Assembly (NCBI RefSeq): GCF_030053155.1
Contig: NZ_CP125646.1
Span: 62,001-126,000, forward strand
From: Rhizobium sp. BT03
GTDB lineage: Bacteria > Pseudomonadota > Alphaproteobacteria > Rhizobiales > Rhizobiaceae
Reading direction: 5' to 3'
DNA: 64,000 bases
Below the pieces are notes generated by a model. That model ran no database searches and was not told where the DNA came from. It saw nothing but the letters and a program-made list of their open reading frames with translations. Both the position numbers and the translations under genes were made by a program. The stretch's first letter is position 1. The number at the start of each line of letters is the position of its first letter. Positions 18,240 through 26,940 of this stretch are shown here, in pieces.

Positions 18240-19457
18240 ATGCGGCGGGGGCTGCTTTCAGATTATTTCGACGGTGTGGCGGTCAAGCGGCTGAGTGCCG
18301 TCGAGGCCAACGTCCTGCGTTCGAACCAGCACGAATTCAATAGTTCGAAACAGCTCAAGACCCTGCTCGGGACGCCTGACCGATTGCAGTACCAGGCAAT
18401 ATTCATCTGGATTGGTGGTGAGCAGGAAGCGCTTTCCGAAGAAGGCTTCCTGACCTGGTACCAGTCACGGAAGCCCCCGAGGCGGGAGCACAGGCTTTAT
18501 TTTCCGACGAATGCGGTATGCGAGGCGGCCGCCGAAGGCGATGTCCTGTTTATTGCAAGGCGCACCGACAACACGCTGATGGCAATTATTGTCCCCGGAG
18601 ACAGCACAATCCAGAACCAGTTGCTGTGGCTGTTCGGGCTCGAGGCGCAGCCGGCCTTGCAATTTGAATCGCTGGAAATCAGCAAGGACAATGCTGCTGA
18701 GCTCGACTTTACCGCGCGATATATCCTCGACGAACTCGGAATCGAAGTCGAGGAACCGGAAGCCGATCGCCTTGATAAACTGATCCAAAAATTCGGGCTG
18801 GTGTTTCCGCCAACCCGCGTCCTGTCGGAACTCGCCCGGGCCTCACTTCCGCAGGTTTCAGCTGCCGACGATCCGGATGCAGCCCTGATGGCATGGATCG
18901 ACATGGAAGAGCAGCTGTTTCGCCGTCTGGAACGGCATGTAGTCGCAGACCGGATCAAAAACGGCTTTCATTCCGACGAAGGCACTGACGTTGACGGCTT
19001 TATGGGCTTTTCCAAAAGCGTCCAGAACCGCCGTAAAAAACGTGCGGGCCTCGCACTCGAACATCACCTAGAGGCTGTCTTTTCTGCCCACAAGGTGCGT
19101 TTTGATCGTGAGGGTGAAACCGAAAACCGCAACAAGCCGGACTTTCTTTTCCCAGGTCAGGAGGAATACCGAAATCCGGCATTCCCGGCCGCACGCCTCA
19201 CCATGCTCGGCTCCAAATCAACGCTGAAGGATCGCTGGCGTCAGGTGCTTTCCGAGGCCGAAAGGATCACGCCAAAACATCTGTTGACGCTGGAGCCCGG
19301 TATCTCGGAGAACCAGACCGATGAAATGCGGGCGAAGCAGCTTCAGCTGGTTCTTCCGCAATCGCTTCACTCGACATATCGGGAGAGTCAACGCGGATGG
19401 CTCATGACGCTTGGTAACTTTGTCGAGCTGGTGAAGGAGCGCCAACAGACAGAATAG
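18240..19457 (+). CDS. EcoRII-like type II restriction endonuclease
   Basis: 405 residues, close to the 404 of EcoRII. The C-terminal part is an EcoRII-C domain (PD-(D/E)XK fold): RRKKRAGLALEHHLEAVF, then NKPDFLFPGQEEY, FPAARLTMLGSKSTLKDRWR, HLLTLEPGISENQ and QLVLPQSLHSTY. The N-terminal 200 residues (YFDGVAVKRLSAVEAN, QHEFN, YQAIFIWIGG) do not resemble the EcoRII effector domain; a protein resembling that domain is encoded separately at 21918-22346. It starts 3 bases after vsr. The stop lies only 3 bases from the stop of the opposing HNH gene, leaving no room for a terminator. Confidence 0.9.
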   Translation: MRRGLLSDYFDGVAVKRLSAVEANVLRSNQHEFNSSKQLKTLLGTPDRLQYQAIFIWIGGEQEALSEEGFLTWYQSRKPPRREHRLYFPTNAVCEAAAEGDVLFIARRTDNTLMAIIVPGDSTIQNQLLWLFGLEAQPALQFESLEISKDNAAELDFTARYILDELGIEVEEPEADRLDKLIQKFGLVFPPTRVLSELARASLPQVSAADDPDAALMAWIDMEEQLFRRLERHVVADRIKNGFHSDEGTDVDGFMGFSKSVQNRRKKRAGLALEHHLEAVFSAHKVRFDREGETENRNKPDFLFPGQEEYRNPAFPAARLTMLGSKSTLKDRWRQVLSEAERITPKHLLTLEPGISENQTDEMRAKQLQLVLPQSLHSTYRESQRGWLMTLGNFVELVKERQQTE

Positions 19458-19460
19458 CCG

Positions 19461-20321
19461 TCACTTCTCATGCGTCGAAGCGAGCATTTCGCGAAGATCA
19501 TCGACGGAATAAGGCGGGTTCCGGCGATGGGCGACCGAATGGCAGTTGGGACAAAGCGGCGTCAGGTCCGTTCTCGGATCGATGATGTAGTCTTCCCCGA
19601 GCTGCGAAACCGGCGTGACGTGGTGAACCTCTATCAGACCGGCAGCGGCTGCACCGTAGCGCTCTCCCAAATCCAACTTGCAAGCCTTGCAGGAATAGCC
19701 GTGAATCGAGAGGGCAGCAGCACGATTGCGCCGATCCCTTTCGTAGCGATTGACTTCGATGCGGGTCCTTGCCCCCTCCGGAAGCCGCGATACGTGAAAA
19801 GACGCCTCAGCGCCATCGTCTTCAGCTTCAACTGGCAGCAATGCCAGAACGGCCGCCGCGACCCTGGCGGTCCAGAGTTCGACCTGGCGCATGTCCTCTT
19901 CAGCGTTGCCGTCGTTGATCGCCAGCATTCCCCGGCGTACATCGAGGCTGAAGCTGCGCCACTGCGTTTCCCAGATCGCAGAATCATCCGGTGAATATGT
20001 CGCGCCGTTGATGATCAAAGAAATTTCGGCCTCAGCATCGCGACAAACGTCCAGCACTGCCCGGAAGGTACGACGGCCGGTCTCGTCTGCCGAGCCCATG
20101 GCGCTCATGAGATCACCGGCGAAATTGCCCGGCCGGAAATGCACGTCCAGCCGCCGCCATCCTATCAGGGTCCGCAGCGTAAAAGTCTGGCCGGCAGGGT
20201 AGCCGGCTGGCTGGAGTTCGAGCCAGCGCGTGCCGTCGTTGTCCCGGCCCTCCCGGCCGGAAAATTCCAGTCCGGTTTCAGCGGAAATCCGCTCCGCAAG
20301 CGAGCGTGAATCAGGCAACAT
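19461..20321 (-). CDS. HNH endonuclease of the MORC-SNF2 operon
   Basis: A 286-residue protein. Residues about 195-280 form a McrA-like HNH module: RDRRNRAAALSIHGYSCKAC (first Cys pair), LIEVHHVTPVSQ (catalytic HH), then DLTPLCPNCHSVAHR (second Cys pair plus HNH helix). The first 190 residues (LEFSGREGRDN, FTLRTLIGWRRLDVHFRPG) are an unknown domain that may read DNA or a modification. Its start overlaps the MORC-like gene by 11 bases, so they are coupled. It is the last gene of a four-gene operon and is its only obvious nuclease. Confidence 0.88.
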   Translation of the reverse strand: MLPDSRSLAERISAETGLEFSGREGRDNDGTRWLELQPAGYPAGQTFTLRTLIGWRRLDVHFRPGNFAGDLMSAMGSADETGRRTFRAVLDVCRDAEAEISLIINGATYSPDDSAIWETQWRSFSLDVRRGMLAINDGNAEEDMRQVELWTARVAAAVLALLPVEAEDDGAEASFHVSRLPEGARTRIEVNRYERDRRNRAAALSIHGYSCKACKLDLGERYGAAAAGLIEVHHVTPVSQLGEDYIIDPRTDLTPLCPNCHSVAHRRNPPYSVDDLREMLASTHEK

Positions 20322-21921
20322 CCTTATCCACGTCAGGTTCGGGCAGCGTTTCTACGAGCTTTTCCAGAATGCGTGAGACCTCGAAGCGCATGTCACGGAA
20401 CATGGAGGCAGTATGGTCCTGCACTGTGGAGAGTTCCGCGACGGCCAGTGCCCACATCAGGGAGTCGAGACCCTGCATGGTCACACTGCGATTAAGGTTC
20501 GGGATGTAGACCTTCTGGTAGTAGGGGTGACTGGTGTTGATCCGAATGCCCTTGTGCCCCTCGATCAGCGCCGGTTCAAACAGCAAACCGTTGTTGATAC
20601 CCTCTACCGGCTGCACGAAAACCTCGCCCGGTCTTTTGGCCGACGTAATTGTCAACTTCAGACGGGTTGTACCGTGTTTGTTTTCAACGATGGCTTCGCC
20701 GGTATTCGGGTCCGCGATATTGACCTTGGGGCCGCCGGCCGCCGCCTCGCGGTTGCGAATATTGGTGTTGGAGGTATCGTGAGCTCCCTCCCCCTTTTTC
20801 GAGATAACCTTCTGCTGTCCCTCGCGATAACGGCGATTGGCTTCCCGTCGCGGAGCGGGAAGAAATTCACCTTGCAGCCAGTTCGCCAGATCGTCATTCA
20901 GAATAATCTGCGACTTCTTGATATCGAGATGGAAGGCATCGTCCAGCTTGTGGTCGAACGAAAATTCGATGCGCAGGCCGGTCAGATGCGGTTCTTTCTG
21001 GTAAAGCCCAAGCCAGTCTGCATCGTGAATGAGACGGTTTTCGCGATAGATGTATATGCCTTGGCGATCGTTCGACAATTTCGCCGCAGCTGCCGCCTTT
21101 TCATCCGGAAACTCTTCCCGGCGCGGAAGGATAAATGCTCGCACCGTGAACGATGCCTTCCGGTTGTCTGACAGCTCTGTTTCGATAGGCTCGTCTGCGA
21201 CCAGTTCCGATAACTTGGACTGGAACGGGTCCCAGGCTGCGACGGGCCTGCCATTGAGTTCCATGATGACGTTTCGGGCGCGCTCGTCTTCCGGGTCGAG
21301 GAAGCGTTGATAGACCATGGAAAGATGCTCGCGAAGGGCGTCCTCGCGGGACTTCAGCGCCTTGCGCGCCGGGGCCCCGGCCGGATCCTGGTATTCCTTC
21401 AGCAACCTGTCCACGTCCTCCCACAAGACGACAGTACCGGCATGGCCGAGAGCTACGGCATCGAGGTTTTCGAGCGCTTCCGGATCGCATTCCTCGTTCA
21501 GGAGCAGCGACCATTTGTTGACTCTGGCAACGTGGTACAGGTCCCAGGTCGCCATCAGCGCCGGAGTATTGCCGTCCGGCCGGGAAATCACCGACAGCTT
21601 CTTGCAGAAGGCCGTTGAGGCGGTTTTCAGACCAAGACCATATTTGCCAAGGCTGGCGGCGCTAGGGCGTGCTTTCGAGCCATACTGCATGGCGTTAATC
21701 AGGCCATCCCGGTTCATGCCGTCGCCGTTGTCAGCAATCATCAGACGGATGTTGCCGCGCAGATCGGCAGCAAGCCAGAGCTGGACATGGGTCGCGTTCG
21801 CAGCAATGGAGTTGTCCACGATGTCGGCAACTGCCGTATCGAACTCATAGCCAGTGTCACGCAGGCCTACGATAACCCGCTCCGGGTCCGGTGGCAGTTC
21901 AATTTCTTCAATGCTGCTCAT
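20311..21921 (-). CDS. MORC-type GHKL ATPase
   Basis: A 536-residue ATP-binding protein with the Bergerat fold: N-box VADIVDNSIAANA, G1 MIADNGDGM, G2 LGKYGLGLKTAS. A following S5-like domain carries the Lys in HLDIKKSQIIL. The C-terminal 170 residues (after about 365) end in a helical segment. MORC and MutL-like GHKL ATPases next to restriction genes have been described by comparative genomics and probably act as ATP-driven DNA clamps or dimerising switches. The gene overlaps its upstream neighbour (ATGA at 21918-21921) and its downstream HNH neighbour, so a tight complex is likely. Confidence 0.9.
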   Translation of the reverse strand: MSSIEEIELPPDPERVIVGLRDTGYEFDTAVADIVDNSIAANATHVQLWLAADLRGNIRLMIADNGDGMNRDGLINAMQYGSKARPSAASLGKYGLGLKTASTAFCKKLSVISRPDGNTPALMATWDLYHVARVNKWSLLLNEECDPEALENLDAVALGHAGTVVLWEDVDRLLKEYQDPAGAPARKALKSREDALREHLSMVYQRFLDPEDERARNVIMELNGRPVAAWDPFQSKLSELVADEPIETELSDNRKASFTVRAFILPRREEFPDEKAAAAAKLSNDRQGIYIYRENRLIHDADWLGLYQKEPHLTGLRIEFSFDHKLDDAFHLDIKKSQIILNDDLANWLQGEFLPAPRREANRRYREGQQKVISKKGEGAHDTSNTNIRNREAAAGGPKVNIADPNTGEAIVENKHGTTRLKLTITSAKRPGEVFVQPVEGINNGLLFEPALIEGHKGIRINTSHPYYQKVYIPNLNRSVTMQGLDSLMWALAVAELSTVQDHTASMFRDMRFEVSRILEKLVETLPEPDVDKDVA

Positions 21922-22346
21922 TTTCCCCCCTGAATTTCGATTACGCGCCAGCCAGTTCCTAGTTTCAGGACGCCCTTTGCCCGTTCCGTTTGCTGCTTGC
22001 GTCTATGGGTGATGCGATATCGGTCATCGTCATCTCTCACCAGAATGACTTCATCGCCAGGAACCAGATTTGCCTGACGAATGTATTTGGTCATTCTGGT
22101 CAACCTGTACTCGTTACGTGTACCGTCAAAAAACTTGTTGTTGTAATAGATGAAGGCAAATTCCCAGAAGGTGCCCCCATCATCCACAAAATTCAGGTGA
22201 CATCTCGGGTTGTACTGGCCTGGGTCGAGGCGGGGAAAGAACGACAGCAACCGTTCCTCTCTGGGCACCAGGATGCCGGCCTGGTGCCCACCGGTTTCGC
22301 CCGTATCGTTGGCGCTCAGCACCTTTGCAATTGTTTGCTCTGCCAT
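21918..22346 (-). CDS. Stand-alone EcoRII-N-like DNA-recognition domain
   Basis: A 142-residue protein. Residues 7-24 read KVLSANDTGETGGHQAG, which closely matches the start of the N-terminal effector domain of EcoRII (a B3-like fold that binds CCWGG). It continues with the same landmarks: LNP-like YNPRCHLNF, then FAFIYYNNKFFDGTRNEYRLTR, parallel to the EcoRII IYYN...TRNEKRITR block. It lacks any nuclease domain. The neighbouring restriction enzyme lacks this domain. It lies between the helicase (10 bases upstream) and the MORC gene (4-base overlap), so I infer that it is the sequence-reading subunit of that operon. Matches are from memory and need a profile search. Confidence 0.75.
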   Translation of the reverse strand: MAEQTIAKVLSANDTGETGGHQAGILVPREERLLSFFPRLDPGQYNPRCHLNFVDDGGTFWEFAFIYYNNKFFDGTRNEYRLTRMTKYIRQANLVPGDEVILVRDDDDRYRITHRRKQQTERAKGVLKLGTGWRVIEIQGGK

Positions 22347-22356
22347 ATCTTGCCTG

Positions 22357-24246
22357 TTAAGCCCCCTTCGCTGGCGACCGCATCAGCGCCGCGACGATAT
22401 CGCCGTAATCATCTTCCCTGCCTTCAAGGCCCACAACCGCAGTGCCGGAAATCGCCCTCTTGCGCGCCAGTCGTTCATCCACCACGTCCTCGACCGTATC
22501 GGCCACGAGGAGTCGGTGAACTGTTACAGGCAATTGCTGGCCGCGCCGGTGAGCCCGGGCAGATGCCTGGTCTTCGAGTGCCGGATTCCATTCCGGATTA
22601 TAGTGGATCACATGGTTGGCGGCTGTAATGTTGAGGCCAGCTCCTCCGGCCTTCGGGTTCAGCACGAGTGCCTCCCCGCCCTGGACGGCGCTGAAGCGGT
22701 CAATCAGCGGCTGGCGATCATCAATAGGCAGACGACCGTCGATCACGCCGGCAAAAGCTCCAAAACGGGTCTTGATGTGCCGGGCGATCATATCGGCCAT
22801 TGCCGTAAATGATGTGAAGATGATCACCTTCTCGCCACGTGCGAAAATCTCTTCCACGATCTCGTCCATGCGCCGGAACTTCGAGAAGGACATGGGATCG
22901 GCCGTGGCGGTATTGCCACTCATCAGGTCGGGGTGAGCGCAGAAACGGCGCAATGATGTCAGGGCGACGAGAGTCGCGGCCGCACCATATTCCGAATAGA
23001 TGCGTTCGCGCTCGGCGTCATAGGCCGCTATCTCGCCTTCATCAAGTTCAACCACCTGGGGAATATCGATCCGCCTTGGCAGGTCCTGCGCTACCTCGGC
23101 AACACGTCGGCGCAACATGAGCGGCGAAACCAGCGGTTCCAGCTTCGCTGCGCCATCAACATCATCGGCATATTCTGACCCGAAGGTCTTTGCGTCCCCA
23201 AGATGACCAGGCAGGACAAAATCCACGATCGACCATAGATCGAGCAGACGATTTTCGACAGGCGTCCCCGTCACGGCCAGACCAGCCTCACGCTGGAGCC
23301 GTTTTACGGCCTTTGTCCGTTGGGCGTCGGGGTTCCGGATGAACTGTGCCTCGTCCAGCACAATCACCTTCCAGACGATCATGTTGAGCAGACTGTTATC
23401 GCGGACGGCATTGTCATAGGAGGTCACGACGACATCGTACTCCTTCAGCTCTGAAGGCCTGCCCGTTCGAACAGCCCCATGGTGCTTCAGCACTGTGAGA
23501 TGCGGCGCGAATTTCGAGATTTCCCGCCGCCAGTTCTCCAGCAACGAACCGGGTGCGATGATCAGCGCTGGCCGCAACGGCGGACCACCGGAATCGCTGA
23601 GCGCGCTGATGATCTGCAGGGTTTTGCCGAGGCCCATCTCGTCGGCCAGAAGGCCGCCGACTCCCTCAGCAAGCAGGAACTTCAGCCAGCGCCAGCCGGA
23701 AATCTGGTATGGATAAAGGGTCGCCTGCACTCCATCCGGCACATCATCGCCGGAGGGTGTGAAAGCGAGTGGGGAAATCGCCCGGTCAGCTGTCCGGTCC
23801 TCGATAGATGCTCCGGAGCCGGCAGCCTTCCGGATGGCAAGAAAGGCCTTGAGAGAGTCAGCTTCCCCGAGGGTTACGCCAGTGCTTCGCACCAGTTCCC
23901 GGATTTCCGCGCCGGCAGCCGGTTCGATCGGATACCAGGAGCCTTCAGCGACCTTGTGGCCGCGTTCCAGGTCCGCGAGATCAAGAGATACTTCCACGCC
24001 TCGGCTGGTGGACGTGATGCTGTAGGATGGCGCTTTGTTATTGCTGCCTTGCGAGATCGTCAGGGTCGGGACAAGGGGGTATCGCGAGGGGCGAAGGCCA
24101 TCGACGCTTGTCGGGATCCAGTCGGCCGAAGGCCTCTTTTCCACGATGGCGCTGTAAATCTCGTCGGCAGACAGAAGACGTGTAGCTCCGGCCTCATCGA
24201 TGAGCGAAAGTACCCCTCCCTGAATTTCCCACCCCGGTGTCGTCAT
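22357..24246 (-). CDS. SNF2-family helicase/translocase
   Basis: About 629 residues, the first gene of the operon. Residues about 190-600 contain both RecA-like lobes: LYPYQISGWRWL (Q-like motif), LADEMGLGKTLQ (motif I), IIAPGSLLENW (Ia), VIVLDEAQFIRN (motif II, DEAQ), VTGTPVEN (III), then KVIIFTSF, LVLNPKAGGAGLNIT and DQASARAHRRGQ (motif VI). The N-terminal 180 residues are unassigned. SNF2 proteins move along duplex DNA without unwinding it. I chose ATG 24246 (MTTPGWEIQGG); a GTG at 24294 would add 16 residues. Confidence 0.93.
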   Translation of the reverse strand: MTTPGWEIQGGVLSLIDEAGATRLLSADEIYSAIVEKRPSADWIPTSVDGLRPSRYPLVPTLTISQGSNNKAPSYSITSTSRGVEVSLDLADLERGHKVAEGSWYPIEPAAGAEIRELVRSTGVTLGEADSLKAFLAIRKAAGSGASIEDRTADRAISPLAFTPSGDDVPDGVQATLYPYQISGWRWLKFLLAEGVGGLLADEMGLGKTLQIISALSDSGGPPLRPALIIAPGSLLENWRREISKFAPHLTVLKHHGAVRTGRPSELKEYDVVVTSYDNAVRDNSLLNMIVWKVIVLDEAQFIRNPDAQRTKAVKRLQREAGLAVTGTPVENRLLDLWSIVDFVLPGHLGDAKTFGSEYADDVDGAAKLEPLVSPLMLRRRVAEVAQDLPRRIDIPQVVELDEGEIAAYDAERERIYSEYGAAATLVALTSLRRFCAHPDLMSGNTATADPMSFSKFRRMDEIVEEIFARGEKVIIFTSFTAMADMIARHIKTRFGAFAGVIDGRLPIDDRQPLIDRFSAVQGGEALVLNPKAGGAGLNITAANHVIHYNPEWNPALEDQASARAHRRGQQLPVTVHRLLVADTVEDVVDERLARKRAISGTAVVGLEGREDDYGDIVAALMRSPAKGA

Positions 24247-24669
24247 ATTCGCCTGATGCTCAAGTATATCCGTGGTTTGATATATCGATTGCACGGGCTA
24301 CATGAAAGCCGCAAAGGCAAGAATTCGGTCGCAGAAACGGGCAAGCTGTTGTGTCACCAATCAGCCTTTCGGCTCGGGTCAGGCTCATGCTGGGGCTCCC
24401 GCTGCTACCTTGTTCACCGCTCCGGCGGCTGAAATTCATGAAGCGGGGTACCACCAGCGCGATGCCGACTTCTCCGATACTCTTCACTTCCTTTGGATCG
24501 GCCTTGCTCGTGGCATTTCGTTCCTGTGGGATCATGTTGGCGACGAGCGGCCGGAATGCACTTCACGCCTTCCCATGCATCTCAAGAGTCGAAAAGTCGG
24601 TTATCGCTTTTGGATGCGTGAGAAATCGTCTAATCAGAAAACGCTGTAAGCCGTCACGCTGAGGGAAAA
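24247..24669. other. Intergenic region between the SNF2 operon and the DUF2971 gene
   Basis: About 420 bases, divergent promoter region. Short frames on both strands exist, but I recognise no protein in them. Confidence 0.4.
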
Positions 24670-25503
24670 ATGCTCTACAAATATTGGCGTGTCAGCGAGC
24701 GCTCTTTGAATGCTCTTTCAGAAGGCATGCTTTACGCGCAGCATTTCACGCGGTTCAATGATCCTTTCGAATGCGGAGCTCATTTCGTTGCTGGCCAGAT
24801 TGATCCTGAGAAGGAGCCAGAGCGTTTTGCTTTCATGATCAGGGCCTGGGGGTTTGATGATCCCGAGGCCGCTCCGCTTGAGGATGCTGAAGGATATTTT
24901 GAGCAGTTCGAAAGCTATAGCCTCGAAATGTCGCTTCCGGGAGTGCGAATCTGCTGTTTCGCCTCGGAGGTCGACAATCTCCTGATGTGGTCACACTACG
25001 GCGACGGATTGCGAGGCTTCTGTGTGGAATTTGACGAGGCGATTATCAGCGCAACGATCGCTAAACTTGCCGGTTTTCCTTTTATAACGGACGTCACCTA
25101 CGCTGATACTCCGCCATCGGTAGATGGAATGGTGTTGGGCGTCCTCGGTGACCAGGTCGATTACGCTTATATGTGTTTCCATGAGGAAAAAAACGACTTT
25201 TGGCTGGAGGAGGCAAAGCGCCTCGAAGGTGAGATACAAAATCTGTTTCGCCAAGGGTTCGCCACCAAGCCTTTAGCTTGGAGCTACGAACAAGAGCGTC
25301 GTCTCATTGTTCAAACAGATCAGCATGACATGGAACCGCTCACTATCCAGTTCCCGCCAGAAGCCGTGAAATCGATCATTCTAGGTGAACTCATGTCGCC
25401 GGGGGATCGTGCACGGATCGAGCAGATTGCAGGATCCTATCCAGCGGCAAGTATACGTACAGCACGAAGGGAGCTCTTCACCTATAAGCTGAAGATCGGA
25501 TGA
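24670..25503 (+). CDS. DUF2971 family protein
   Basis: A 277-residue protein starting MLYKYWRVSERSLNALSEGM, from an ATG with GAGGG seven bases upstream. FTRFNDPFECG, GVRICCFASEVDNLLMWSHYGD and GFCVEFD are the signature of DUF2971, a family scattered through accessory and defence-rich regions of many bacteria. No catalytic role is established. It stands alone on the plus strand and converges on the broken HNH gene, whose original reading frame ends 20 bases away. Confidence 0.85.
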   Translation: MLYKYWRVSERSLNALSEGMLYAQHFTRFNDPFECGAHFVAGQIDPEKEPERFAFMIRAWGFDDPEAAPLEDAEGYFEQFESYSLEMSLPGVRICCFASEVDNLLMWSHYGDGLRGFCVEFDEAIISATIAKLAGFPFITDVTYADTPPSVDGMVLGVLGDQVDYAYMCFHEEKNDFWLEEAKRLEGEIQNLFRQGFATKPLAWSYEQERRLIVQTDQHDMEPLTIQFPPEAVKSIILGELMSPGDRARIEQIAGSYPAASIRTARRELFTYKLKIG

Positions 25504-25523
25504 TAAGGGTACGCCCGAACACT

Positions 25524-26284
25524 TCACTCAGGGTCCGAATGCTCGGGATAAAAGGGCGAAACTGGCTGCAGGCCCGCGGCCTTCTTAAGGTTGCAGGGCT
25601 CACATAGCAGTTGGAGGTTCGTGACGTCGTTCGCACCGAACCGCGCCAGTGGCACGATGTGTCGTACCGCTCTGTCTCGAGACGGTTGATCACCATTGCC
25701 AAGCTGCGCTTGCATTCCCGGCACTCCCCCTTGTCCCTATGGAAAACCGCCCGACGCGCCCACGCTGGAATCGGCACGCGCTTCAATCTTCCAGCCTGCG
25801 TCATGAACTCCTGACCGAAACCGGCGCCGTCAATGTATCTGGCACAAAGCTCGTTGAAACTATGGAGGAAACGAACGTCGTTGAAGAATACGTGGAATAC
25901 CTCGTCAACAAGGTCGTCCATTGCAGAATGGTATGCCTCGGATTCCGAAACGAACGTATAGAAGTCGTCCTCGTCGACCAGGTTCATGGCGGTAAAAGGC
26001 ACTTTGTAGGTTTGGAGGAAGCCGATCAGGAAGCGGGGCTCGTGCTCGTCCCGACGGTCCATCTCCTCCTCGATAATGTCGCGAATGATCGCATTAAGGA
26101 AATGGTGGAGATTGGTAAACTTGTGAAACGGCCTCATCAGGTTGAGCACCTGCATATCCCCGAGAATCTCTTCGATGCCACGAAGATATGCGCCGTCGTC
26201 CTTGACTACATTGAATACCGCGTTGGCGAAGTAGTAGACGCTAAAGCCCCGGGCCTGGTAATAATGCCTCGACTTGTCAGCCAT
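25524..26284 (-). pseudogene. HNH endonuclease gene with a one-base frameshift
   Basis: Residues 1-208 read normally (MADKSRHYYQARGFSVYYFA...) up to VFHRDKGECRECKRSLAMV and ETERYD, the first half of an HNH domain. The expected HIVPLARFG, NLQLLCEPCNLKKA continues in another frame from about 25660 to the stop at 25524. One C appears to be missing near 25660-25661. Restoring it would give a protein of about 253 residues with a complete HH...N...C-x2-C HNH centre. Without it the frame reads through to 25478. The N-terminal part is an unrecognised helical domain. Either a real mutation or a sequencing error. Confidence 0.8.
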
Positions 26285-26288
26285 AAGG

Positions 26289-26717
26289 CTAGCCCAGCGG
26301 CAATTTGACGCCGTGCTGCTCCAACCGCTTGCGGGCGGCCGCTACTACATCGGGCTCGAACCTGTTGGGAAACTCCGCGACAACGTACTCGCCCGTGAAC
26401 TCAGCCATTCCGCCTTCGCCCAAAGCTATGAATCCCGGGGTCGCGTTCGGGTTCAATGCCCAATCAGACAGTGTCGCGACCGCGCCGGCATTTGCGATCT
26501 TCCGTCGGGTGTAGCCGGCAGCTTGCGCGCGCCCATGCTTTTCACGATAGGTTTCCTCAAGCGCGGCAACGGCTTGCGCCAGACGGCGTTCGACAGGGTC
26601 GTCGAGATTGGCCCCACCGAGTTCGAAAAGCCGGCGCCGGCACGCAGCTACCATTTCGGTCGCGTTGAGCCGTTCGGCGTTCGCAAGCAGCTGTCTCACC
26701 TTGGTCGGATCGCTCAT
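26289..26717 (-). CDS. Hypothetical partner of the frameshifted HNH gene
   Basis: A 142-residue protein starting MSDPTKVRQLLANAERLNAT. The first 40 residues (VRQLLANAERLN...MVAACRRRLFELGG) look like a short helical module I have seen repeated at N-termini of bacterial accessory proteins. The second half contains GYTRRKIANAGAVATLSDWAL. It ends 4 bases before the HNH gene, so the two form a small operon. Function unknown. ATG 26717 is chosen over the longer frame because it gives a family-like start. Confidence 0.6.
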   Translation of the reverse strand: MSDPTKVRQLLANAERLNATEMVAACRRRLFELGGANLDDPVERRLAQAVAALEETYREKHGRAQAAGYTRRKIANAGAVATLSDWALNPNATPGFIALGEGGMAEFTGEYVVAEFPNRFEPDVVAAARKRLEQHGVKLPLG

Positions 26718-26940
26718 TTTAGCTGGATCAAGCTGACATTCTTGATCTCCTCCGATTGGCTTGTTCTGCGGCGCGATGAGTAATGAGCATGCTGCCCATG
26801 TGCTGCTAAAACCCACAGTTGTGGGATACCATCCTGATGAAAGGCGTGAATTGGTCTTGCGGCTTGCACATGGTTAGCCGCTTCGAAGCGCGGCGGCAAG
26901 AAGATGGGATGCGCATCAGCTTTCGGGAAAATCAGATAGC

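Noticed and set aside
24260..24535. 91-residue minus-strand frame upstream of the SNF2 gene
   Set aside because: No recognisable family; overlaps the likely divergent promoter region.
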